Shown here piece after piece: positions 1 to 6,639 of a stretch of DNA of 23,984 nucleotides. This stretch comes from Deltaproteobacteria bacterium (GTDB lineage: Bacteria > Desulfobacterota > JADFXK01), in assembly GCA_015233295.1 (NCBI GenBank), contig JADFYC010000009.1, positions 1-23,984 of the forward strand. Direction: 5' to 3'. Both the position numbers and the translations under genes were made by a program. A model generated the notes under the pieces. It saw nothing but the letters and a program-made list of their open reading frames with translations, did not search any database and was not told the DNA's origin. Positions within the stretch are counted from its first letter, which is position 1, and the number at the start of each line of letters is the position of its first letter.

Positions 1-765
1 CTGACTTTATTTTACGTCACGCCCAGGCCGGGCGACGGGACTTTAATCAATACCTTTGAACAACATCAATTGGACGAGAAACTGGTGGAGGAGGCCCGGG
101 GCAGGGCTAAGGGAGTCATTGAAGAAATCAAGAAGAAGCTGGTGGAGGATGGATTTAATCCGGAAAAAGTCATTTGCAAACTACTGGCCAAGAGGCTCGG
201 GGCGGTCAGAGATATCATCGATGAGGGCCGGGTTGGTTTATATGACGCCATTGTGTTGGGCCGGCGGGGGTACAAAGTATTTGAAAGCGTCTTGTATAGC
301 TCGGTGACCCGGCAGGTCCTGGAGGAGCATCTCGACGCCCCTATCTGGATCTGCCGCCAGCCGGAAGATAACCGCCGCCATGTTCTCTTGTGCGTTGATG
401 GTTCCGAGACCGCTTACCGGGCTGCGGATCACGTCGGGTTTATCCTAAAGGATCAGCCACATCACTCCATCACGCTGTTGAACGTGGATGTTGGAGAAGG
501 TATTTGGGAAGGGGCTATTTTTGCTGAAGCCACCAAGCGTCTGGTGGAAAACGGGATTGCGGAGGACCGGATCAACACCCTGATGGTGGAGTCCCACAAG
601 GTGGCCAAGACCATCATCCTGGAATCTGAGAGAGGCTCCTTTGCCGCCGTGGCCATCGGCCGAGTGGGTCGTAACAAGCCGATGGTCAAAGAATGGCTGG
701 TCGGTTCCCGGGCCAAACAACTCTTGGAAGACCTTAAGGGAGCTGCTTTGTGGATCACCGGCTGA
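1..765 (+). CDS. Tandem universal stress protein (UspA family), 5' truncated by window edge
   Basis: The frame is open from base 1 and encodes at least 254 residues, so the true start lies outside the window. A TTG at 70 is internal: the upstream residues (LFYVTPRPGDG) are the first-strand region expected in a Usp domain. Two Usp-like domains are visible. The first is roughly residues 1-118 and contains a degenerate nucleotide-loop region GRRGYKVFES. The second begins at RRHVLLCVDGSE, the usual strand 1 of UspA, and ends with GRVG...VGSRAKQLL, close to the G-x2-G-x9-G-S/T ATP-binding pattern but with 11 residues in the spacer. The product is expected to be a cytoplasmic stress protein that may bind ATP through the second domain. 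No SD, signal peptide or membrane segment is visible. The next gene lies on the opposite strand and converges on it. The family call is firm; the physiological role is unknown. Confidence 0.88.
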   Translation: MTLFYVTPRPGDGTLINTFEQHQLDEKLVEEARGRAKGVIEEIKKKLVEDGFNPEKVICKLLAKRLGAVRDIIDEGRVGLYDAIVLGRRGYKVFESVLYSSVTRQVLEEHLDAPIWICRQPEDNRRHVLLCVDGSETAYRAADHVGFILKDQPHHSITLLNVDVGEGIWEGAIFAEATKRLVENGIAEDRINTLMVESHKVAKTIILESERGSFAAVAIGRVGRNKPMVKEWLVGSRAKQLLEDLKGAALWITG

Positions 766-889
766 TCCCGCCGGCCGTTTGATCTTATCGTTAATCAGGT
801 TACGGGATCGGACGTCGATGATCTTCAGCGCCTCTGATCGGTAACCTTCATGACCTGGTCGATCCCGATGGGCTTGGTCCTTTCTTCGG

Positions 890-1456
890 TTAAAGAGCCG
901 ATATCCGCCCGGTCAATGAGGTTCTATTTCCATTTGTTGGCCCAGCGGCCATCAGTTGCTGCAATCCCACCTTAATGTTGCCTACGCGCTGAACATGCCG
1001 ATGCGCCCGACAAAGCCGTAATGCCGGCCTCGGGGTGTGTTTGGGGATGTCCCTGGTTCGATCCGCGGCGGCGTAGATGCCTTTCCCCTTTTTGATGATC
1101 AAGCCTTTGCTGAAGGCCTTGGCCAGGGAATAATGGATGGTCCTGATGTTCATTCCGACTGCCTTTGCCAGATCTTTGGGCGAGATGCCGTTGGGGTATT
1201 TCTGGACCATGGTCACGATTTGGTCGACGATGGTCGTCTTCACCGTCATATCCCGCTGAACTTTTGCCTCGGTCCTGGTCTTAATCCTTTTCAGCGAGGT
1301 CCTCAGATCAGGAGAAATTTTGAGCAGAGAGCTTTCCAACAAGTCGATCTTCTTCTCTAATTCAACTAAATCTCTGTGGGACGGCAGTTGGAGCACGTTG
1401 AGTATGGCTGAGACAAAGTCTTCGAGGCTGGGGGCCGAAGATCTCTTTTCTGTCAT
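890..1456 (-). CDS. Small helix-turn-helix protein, doubtful C-terminal tail
   Basis: The start is placed at the ATG at 1456 because AAAGGAG lies a few bases upstream. An upstream in-frame start at 1498 has no such site. The 188-residue product has an N-terminal helical, acidic region (about residues 1-55, LEDFVSAILNVL then LVELEKKIDLLES, probably a short coiled coil). A helix-turn-helix follows at about residues 80-125 (GISPKDLAKAVGMNIRTIHY, then a GKGIY hairpin typical of winged HTH proteins). The last 50 or so residues (Arg/His-rich, then LQQLMAAGPTNGN) look nothing like a domain and may be read through a frameshift. A -1 shift near base 1020 would end the protein as AYGFVGRIGMFSA. It is presumably a DNA-binding regulator; the target is unknown. 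Nothing recognisable lies in the 124 bases between its stop and the Usp stop except a coding-like fragment described under findings. Confidence 0.6.
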   Translation of the reverse strand: MTEKRSSAPSLEDFVSAILNVLQLPSHRDLVELEKKIDLLESSLLKISPDLRTSLKRIKTRTEAKVQRDMTVKTTIVDQIVTMVQKYPNGISPKDLAKAVGMNIRTIHYSLAKAFSKGLIIKKGKGIYAAADRTRDIPKHTPRPALRLCRAHRHVQRVGNIKVGLQQLMAAGPTNGNRTSLTGRISAL

Positions 1457-1686
1457 GGCATCTCCTTTCATCACCGGTGGTAGCAGACAATTGGCCACAA
1501 GCCGATCAGCCTTGGAAACAACTTGCCAAAATCACTCCCAACGGATAAGGGTCATTTTCGCGGAGAAACTTCGGCATGAAAATAAAGTAAGCCGAGCCTT
1601 GCTAAATATTCTTTTTTATATATGATTGAGATCGATTCGAATGGTAGCTGAAACGTGCTGAGGGATTAGGTCTTGCCGGGTATTGA

Positions 1687-1763
1687 TGGGGTGAGTGAAG
1701 GGACTTGAACCCTCGGCCACCGAGGCCACAACCCGGTGCTCTGCCAACTGAGCTACACTCACC
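1687..1763 (-). tRNA. tRNA-His (anticodon GTG)
   Basis: Read on the minus strand, the sequence folds as a complete cloverleaf. The acceptor GTGAGTG pairs with CACTCAC. The D arm is GCTC/GAGC, the anticodon stem is CCGGG/CTCGG, and the loop TTGTGGC gives anticodon GTG. The T arm is GAGGG-TTCAAGT-CCCTT. The histidine-specific extra G at position -1 is encoded (complement of base 1763) opposite C73, and the 3' CCA is encoded. The anticodon together with the G-1:C73 pair makes the assignment secure. Confidence 0.96.
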
Positions 1764-1774
1764 ATATGAAAGTG

Positions 1775-1803
1775 CCAATACCACCGTTTTCGGAGTTAGT
1801 CAA
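1775..1803 (-). promoter_or_regulatory. Probable sigma-70 promoter of tRNA-His
   Basis: On the minus strand a -35 box TTGACT (1798-1803) is followed after 17 bases by TATTGG (1775-1780). This places the start of transcription a few bases before the tRNA 5' end. The -35 box matches consensus well (5/6) and the -10 box is weak (3/6). Position and spacing support it. Confidence 0.5.
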
Positions 1804-1867
1804 TCATTTTCTTTGTGTCTAGCCAAATCTGATCACGGCACGCAAATCGTAAGTGTTCGAGGTGAAC

Positions 1868-2692
1868 ATGTTTAAAGCCGTTATATTGGGTATAATCCAA
1901 GGTATAACTGAGTTTTTACCCGTCAGCAGTTCCGCTCACCTGGTAATTTTTCAACATTTCCTCGGCATTGTTGAACCTGATGTCCTATTTGACGTTTGTC
2001 TTCATCTAGGCACTCTCGTGGCCGTTGTGGCCGTCTATCGGCAGCAGGTGGCCGAATTGTTCACGGAGTTTTGGTGGATGCTCCGGAACGTCAGACGACG
2101 GGAAGAGTTTGAAGCGGCCTTCAATGGCCGACCTGCCCTGAGGGCTGCCATTCTGATAATTATCGGAACTATCCCAACCGGCATCATCGGCGTCACGTTT
2201 AAGCATCAATTTGAGGCGCTCTTCTCGTCGTTGCTAGGTGTCGGCCTGGCCCTGATCATCACCGGCCTGATCCTGCTGGGCACCTACTGGGTGTCGGATA
2301 GCAACCGGCGAATGTACCGGATGGGCATTCTGGATGCCGTGATCATCGGTATGGTCCAGGGGTTCGCAGTGGTGCCGGGGATCTCCCGGTCGGGTTCAAC
2401 CATTGCTGCGGCCCTTTACTTGGGGATGAATCGCCGGGTGGCGGCCACTTTTTCCTTTCTGCTGTCTGTCCCGGCCATCCTGGGGGCGTTAATCCTGAAG
2501 TTGCGTGAATCACACCACACCACCTTGGGCTTGGCGCCCACACTGGTCGGGACGCTGGTGGCGGCCCTCGTGGGTTACCTGACCCTCAAACTGCTGGTTA
2601 AGGTTATCGATCAGGGACGCTTCTGGTTATTCGCTCCTTATTGCGTTCTGGTGGGGTTGGGGACCGTGTTTTATGCGCTAATGTCAAAATAG
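1868..2692 (+). CDS. uppP: Undecaprenyl-diphosphatase UppP/BacA
   Basis: This integral membrane phosphatase hydrolyses undecaprenyl pyrophosphate to the monophosphate, recycling the lipid carrier for peptidoglycan and other envelope polymers. It is also associated with bacitracin resistance. The 274-residue length is normal for the family. The first signature EFLPVSSSAH is at residues 15-24 (family E-F-L-P-hydrophobic-S-S-x-x-H), and the second, VPGISRSGST, is in the C-terminal half. Multiple hydrophobic helices span the protein, and the N- and C-terminal halves show the family's internal inverted arrangement. The ATG at 1868 is preferred because GAGGTGA lies immediately upstream. GTG codons at 1853 and 1862 are in frame but have no better site. 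The gene is transcribed away from tRNA-His and converges with the chemoreceptor gene; no partner gene is adjacent on its strand. Confidence 0.96.
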   Translation: MFKAVILGIIQGITEFLPVSSSAHLVIFQHFLGIVEPDVLFDVCLHLGTLVAVVAVYRQQVAELFTEFWWMLRNVRRREEFEAAFNGRPALRAAILIIIGTIPTGIIGVTFKHQFEALFSSLLGVGLALIITGLILLGTYWVSDSNRRMYRMGILDAVIIGMVQGFAVVPGISRSGSTIAAALYLGMNRRVAATFSFLLSVPAILGALILKLRESHHTTLGLAPTLVGTLVAALVGYLTLKLLVKVIDQGRFWLFAPYCVLVGLGTVFYALMSK

Positions 2693-2822
2693 GGTTATTG
2701 GTCTAACTCTTCTTGTGATTTGCCGGGCACTCGTCTTAACCGCCTTGATTCACCATCAGGAAGCCTGCAAGGTTGACATATCCTTAAGCGGATATACTCG
2801 GCTAAAACGAGGTCGGAGTAAT

Positions 2823-2858
2823 GTGGCGGGTGACGACACACCGCACGTATGCCGCCAC
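2823..2858. terminator. Weak hairpin between convergent uppP and chemoreceptor genes
   Basis: Seven-base arms GTGGCGG (2823-2829) and CCGCCAC (2852-2858) form a perfect inverted repeat with a 22-base loop, located between two convergent stop codons. No T-tract follows on either strand, so intrinsic termination is only suggested. The rest of the 2693-2871 gap shows no gene. Confidence 0.25.
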
Positions 2859-2871
2859 CTGAGCCGAGGGA

Positions 2872-5046
2872 CTAGCTGGGCAAATTGCAGTCCATATACT
2901 TAAACCGAGACATCATTTCCTTGAGTTCATTGGCCAACTTGTTTAGCTCCTTGGCTTTGGCGGTTAATTGAGCCGTGTGGTGGAATATCTCGGCATTGGC
3001 CTTATCCACGGCTGAGACATCTTTGGCCACTGCTTCGGCCGCGGCAGCAGTCTGGTGGACGCTATCCGTGGCCACTTCGATCCCGCGAGCCGCATTGGAG
3101 GCGTTACCGGCGATCTCATTTGTGGCCGCTGATTGTTCTTCCACAGCGGCGGCGATAGCCGAGACCATCTCATTAAGACTATTTATTATACCAAGAATAT
3201 CACCAATTTCAGTGACCACACCGGTGGTGGATTTCTGAATTCCCTCGATTTCCTTCCTGATTTCTTCCGTGGCCGCGGCCGTCTGCCGGGCCAGTTCTTT
3301 GACCTCGTTGGCCACTACGGCAAAACCCTTACCCGCATCTCCGGCCCGGGCGGCTTCGATGGTGGCGTTCAGTGCGAGCAAGTTAGTCTGGTCGGATATC
3401 TCAGTGATGGCTTCCGTGACCCGGCTGATTTCTTCCGCCGCGTGGCCCAGTTCCTTAACTTTGGCGGCAGCGTTTCGGGCCTGGGAAACAGCCCGGTCGG
3501 TCATGGACTTGGCCTTTTCGGCATTCCTGGCCAATTCATTGATTACTGCCGTCATCTCATCCGATGAGGAAGCCACTAACGAAACATTGCTGGATGTCTC
3601 TCCCATGGATCCGGCGACGGAATTCATGGTATAGCTCATTTCTTCGGCAGCCGCGGCCACGGAGGTGGATTTGGCCGAGGTCTGTTGGGCCCCCGAGGAT
3701 ATCTGATCAGATATGGAGGTCAAACTGCTTGCGGCTTCGCCCAGGGTTTGGGCATTTCCGGCCACGCATTCGATGATGCCGGCCAGTTTTTGGATGAACA
3801 CGTTGAACCAATTGGACATGTCTCCAACTTCATCTTTAGACGATACCTGAAGCCGTTTGGTCAGGTCTCCCTCACCTTCAGCAATGTCTTTCAGCATAAG
3901 GCCGGCGTTCCTGATCGGCCTGGATATCCGCCTGGAGATGAAAATAGTCACACCAATAATCAAACCACAAAACACGACAATAAACGCCACCATGCTGATG
4001 AGCTGCCGAGTGATCGCGCTGCTTACCTCTTTCTCTTTATCCGCGGCCATTTTATTCAAATCATCCAGGTACAACCCGGTGCCCACAATCCAGTTCCAGG
4101 GCTTAAACAACTTAACATAGGACATCTTGCCTACCGGTTCAGCGAATCCGGGCTTGGGCCACATGTATTCCACGTACCCCTGGCCCTGCTCGGTACACAC
4201 CTTAGCCATCTCCACAAATAGCCGTTTCCCATTGGGGTCTTTGTAATCTGACAGATCCTGACCATTCATATCCGGCTTAAAAGGATGCATAATCATGTTC
4301 GGATGGGTATCATTAATCCAGAAATAATCTTTATTTTCAGGGCCATAACGTAAAGTACCGATGATCTCGGCCGTCCGCTTCATGGTGTCGGCCTGGGCCA
4401 CCTCCATATAGATTCCTGAACCGATGATCCAGCCCCAAGGCTTAAACAGCTTTACGTAGGAAAGCTTGGGCACGGGTTTGTCAGCCCCCGGCTTGGGCCA
4501 CAAATAGTCGACGAAGCCTTGACTATCTTTGGTGCAAACCTTGACCATATCCACAAAAAGATGCTTTCCGTTGGGATCCTTAAAATCAGTCAGGTCCTTA
4601 CCGTCCAGTTCCGGCTTAAACGGGTGCATGATCATTACGGGGTAAGAGTCATTGATCCAAAAATAGTCGTCCTTGTTGTATCTGGATTTCTTGACCAGAT
4701 CCAAGGCCATCTTTTTTCTTTGATCCTCCGGGATGCCGGCATCATCGTGTGTCGCCGAGACAACCGTGTAAATGACCTCAACCACGTTTCTCAATCGATC
4801 TTCGTATCTCTTGGACAACGTCTCCACGTTGCTGGCTTGTTTAAAGGCATCCTCGATGACCGAATCAGCGTTATTCACAAGATCTTTTAATTTCTCTTTC
4901 CTGGCCTCCAGCATCATGGTCTTCATGTGCGTAATCTCTTGCCGACCTCTTTGGCTTAAGGCGGTTATGGAGAGAGTAACAGCCACAATGCCCAGGGCGA
5001 CCACTCCAGATGCCACCACGGTCATGAGTTTTTGAGAAATCTTCAT
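2872..5046 (-). CDS. Methyl-accepting chemotaxis protein with tandem duplicated Cache domains
   Basis: This is a 724-residue transmembrane chemoreceptor that would relay an extracellular signal to CheA/CheW. In order: TM1 (about 8-30); an extracytoplasmic region with two sCache_2-type domains; TM2 (about 348-370); HAMP (about 371-424); and the methylation and signalling coiled coil, with the conserved hairpin tip EISDQTNLLALNATIEAARAG. The two Cache domains contain colinear 87-residue blocks (127-213 and 240-326, both starting DYFWIND and ending near GxGxY). By my alignment they match at about 60 of 87 positions without a gap. Such domains often bind small carboxylates; the ligand here is unknown. 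No CheR-binding pentapeptide is present at the C-terminus (ends NLPS). A strong SD (GGGAGGA) precedes the ATG. The gene appears monocistronic, with its own promoter at about 5193-5221. Confidence 0.95.
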   Translation of the reverse strand: MKISQKLMTVVASGVVALGIVAVTLSITALSQRGRQEITHMKTMMLEARKEKLKDLVNNADSVIEDAFKQASNVETLSKRYEDRLRNVVEVIYTVVSATHDDAGIPEDQRKKMALDLVKKSRYNKDDYFWINDSYPVMIMHPFKPELDGKDLTDFKDPNGKHLFVDMVKVCTKDSQGFVDYLWPKPGADKPVPKLSYVKLFKPWGWIIGSGIYMEVAQADTMKRTAEIIGTLRYGPENKDYFWINDTHPNMIMHPFKPDMNGQDLSDYKDPNGKRLFVEMAKVCTEQGQGYVEYMWPKPGFAEPVGKMSYVKLFKPWNWIVGTGLYLDDLNKMAADKEKEVSSAITRQLISMVAFIVVFCGLIIGVTIFISRRISRPIRNAGLMLKDIAEGEGDLTKRLQVSSKDEVGDMSNWFNVFIQKLAGIIECVAGNAQTLGEAASSLTSISDQISSGAQQTSAKSTSVAAAAEEMSYTMNSVAGSMGETSSNVSLVASSSDEMTAVINELARNAEKAKSMTDRAVSQARNAAAKVKELGHAAEEISRVTEAITEISDQTNLLALNATIEAARAGDAGKGFAVVANEVKELARQTAAATEEIRKEIEGIQKSTTGVVTEIGDILGIINSLNEMVSAIAAAVEEQSAATNEIAGNASNAARGIEVATDSVHQTAAAAEAVAKDVSAVDKANAEIFHHTAQLTAKAKELNKLANELKEMMSRFKYMDCNLPS

Positions 5047-5192
5047 ACCACGTCCTCCCGGAATTTCTATATGTATATGCGGTTAAACGAATAGAAAGGA
5101 GATGAACTCACAAATTTATAGCCGGTATTACCGTGGGTTACGACACTATATAAAACTAACTCAGAAAGCCCGATCTAATCACGCTATTTTAT

Positions 5193-5221
5193 ACGATAGT
5201 TGATAATCGCGCCCCTGTCAA
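5193..5221 (-). promoter_or_regulatory. Candidate sigma-70 promoter for the chemoreceptor gene
   Basis: On the minus strand a perfect -35 box TTGACA (5216-5221) is followed after exactly 17 bases by TATCGT (5193-5198, 4/6 match), in an AT-rich stretch. It would give a leader of about 140 bases before the chemoreceptor ATG at 5046. It sits just downstream of the aroA terminator hairpin, as expected for the start of a new transcription unit. No flagellar sigma-28-type element was recognised. Confidence 0.5.
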
Positions 5222-5231
5222 TTATTATTCA

Positions 5232-5245
5232 TCGGCCGAAGCCGA
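5232..5245 (-). terminator. TTCG-tetraloop hairpin downstream of aroA
   Basis: On the minus strand TCGGC-TTCG-GCCGA forms a five-base-pair stem closed by a C(UUCG)G tetraloop, an unusually stable RNA hairpin. It is followed by an AT-rich tract (TGAATAATAATT). It lies about 50 bases after the aroA stop and just before the chemoreceptor promoter. The tract is not a pure T run, so efficiency is uncertain. Confidence 0.5.
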
Positions 5246-5265
5246 CAGGACAAAGTTCTGATTCC

Positions 5266-5293
5266 AGGTTGCGCTTTGTGGGTTGCAGGTTGA
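5266..5293 (+). repeat. GTTGC-type intergenic repeat patch (short)
   Basis: Two or three words of the form GGTTGC / GGGTTGCAGGTTG abut the aroA stop. They resemble the longer patches at 16397-16440, 20241-20288 and, inverted, 22313-22352. This is the weakest member of the set. Confidence 0.35.
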
Positions 5294-6589
5294 TCAGGGC
5301 GCTTTTGTCAAGGCCAGTCTGTTGTACAGTGTCTCCCATACGTCCCAAAATTTAGGGAAAGATTTGACCACACAGCCCTCATCTTTGATCCGGACGTCCG
5401 CCACCCGTAACCCGGCCACAGCCAGACTCATGGCCATCCGGTGATCGTTGTAGGTCTCCATATCCGCCCCGGACAACTTTTCCCCGCCGTGGATGACCAG
5501 TCCATCCGGCAGCTCCTCGATTTTGCCGCCCAGACGCCGCAGTTCCGCAGAGATTGCGGCCAACCGGTCACTCTCCTTGTGCCGCAAATGCCCGACGTTG
5601 GTGATAGCCGTCTTTCCCTGGGCAAACAAGGCCATCACGGCCAGGGTGGGGACCAGGTCCGGCATGGTGTTCATATCCACGTCCAGACCCCGGAGCAGCC
5701 CCCCAATGACCGTGACTTCGTCCGGCATCTTGATCACCTGACAGCCCATAGCCTGGATTACCTCAAGAAAACTCAAATCACCCTGTTCGGAACCCAGGTG
5801 GATATTGCCTGTGGTGACCTTTCCGCCAGTCACTGCCGCCGCCGCCCAGAAATAGGAGGCATTGGACGCGTCACCCTCCACCGTCAAGAATCTGCCCTTG
5901 TAGCCCGCCTCGGGTGTTATCCGGAAGTTAGACAAACCCTCGTGCCCCACCTGAACACCAAACTTAGACATGACATCCAGGGTCAACCGGACGTAGGGCG
6001 CCGATACCAGCGGCCCGGTTACTTCAATTCGGACTTCATTGGCGGCATACGGCGCCATCAGCAACAAAGACGAAATGAACTGGCTGCTGTCCGCCCCCCG
6101 GACTCCTACCGGGCCGCCGTAGACCGACCCCGTGGCCTCCACCATTACCGGCGGGCAACCGTCATCATTCACGCACCCGGCATTTACCCCTAGTGCATTG
6201 AGGGCCTGGACCAAGTCGGCGATGGGCCGTTTCAACATTCTGGGGCTGCCCGTGAACAGGAACCGTCCCCTGGCCAGGGCCGCGACGGACAACAGCAGCC
6301 GGAATGATGTCCCGGAATTGCCCAAGAAAATTTCCTTCTCCCCAGGTTCGTCGAGCAATTTCCCGCCTGTCCCGGAAATGGTTAAGGTTTCTCCGGTCAA
6401 AGACATGGGCACGCCCAGGGACTGAAGTGTCTGGATGGTGAACATGGTGTCTTCACAGGCCAGGAACTTGTCCAGTCGGCTGGTCCCGGTGGCCAGTGCG
6501 GCGGCGATGGCGGCCCGGTGGGTGACGCTCTTAGATCCGGGAATGGTCACGTAGGCATCGATGTAGTCCAGTGGTTGTATTTTTTTCAT
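5294..6589 (-). CDS. aroA: 3-phosphoshikimate 1-carboxyvinyltransferase (EPSP synthase)
   Basis: AroA transfers the enolpyruvyl group of PEP to shikimate 3-phosphate, the sixth step of the shikimate pathway. It is a cytoplasmic monomer. The 431 residues are the normal length. Visible family signatures: PGSKSVTHRA at 18-27 (substrate Lys20, Ser21, Arg25); LGNSGTSFR at 89-97; MPDLVPTLAVMALFA; LRHKESDRLAA; and DHRMAMSLAVAGL near the C-terminus. The ATG at 6589 has only a weak SD (AGAGAAAAG). The next gene upstream on the same strand, the hybrid kinase, ends 50 bases away with no terminator between, so aroA may be read from upstream. The other shikimate genes (aroE, aroD, DHQ synthase II) lie 8.3 kb upstream on the same strand, suggesting an interrupted operon. 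Confidence 0.97.
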   Translation of the reverse strand: MKKIQPLDYIDAYVTIPGSKSVTHRAAIAAALATGTSRLDKFLACEDTMFTIQTLQSLGVPMSLTGETLTISGTGGKLLDEPGEKEIFLGNSGTSFRLLLSVAALARGRFLFTGSPRMLKRPIADLVQALNALGVNAGCVNDDGCPPVMVEATGSVYGGPVGVRGADSSQFISSLLLMAPYAANEVRIEVTGPLVSAPYVRLTLDVMSKFGVQVGHEGLSNFRITPEAGYKGRFLTVEGDASNASYFWAAAAVTGGKVTTGNIHLGSEQGDLSFLEVIQAMGCQVIKMPDEVTVIGGLLRGLDVDMNTMPDLVPTLAVMALFAQGKTAITNVGHLRHKESDRLAAISAELRRLGGKIEELPDGLVIHGGEKLSGADMETYNDHRMAMSLAVAGLRVADVRIKDEGCVVKSFPKFWDVWETLYNRLALTKAP

Positions 6590-6639
6590 AGAAATGATCT
6601 TTTCTCTATCTCTTTAGTGGTTAAGGACAGGTTCGGGTG

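Noticed and set aside
1602..1784. 60-codon minus-strand reading frame across the tRNA region
   Set aside because: It is a translation of tRNA-His itself (the GECSSVGRAPGCG-type peptide often misannotated over tRNAs).
2773..2798. Plus-strand TTGACA with TATACT downstream, between uppP and the chemoreceptor
   Set aside because: The spacing is only 14 bases and no plus-strand gene follows.
5441..6193. 250-codon plus-strand frame opposite aroA
   Set aside because: Shadow of the GC-rich aroA coding strand; aroA is unmistakable and no SD or domain supports the antisense frame.
6289..6323. EPSP synthase NSGTSFR variant as a sign of glyphosate insensitivity
   Set aside because: The key glycine of the loop is kept, and sequence alone cannot assign inhibitor sensitivity.
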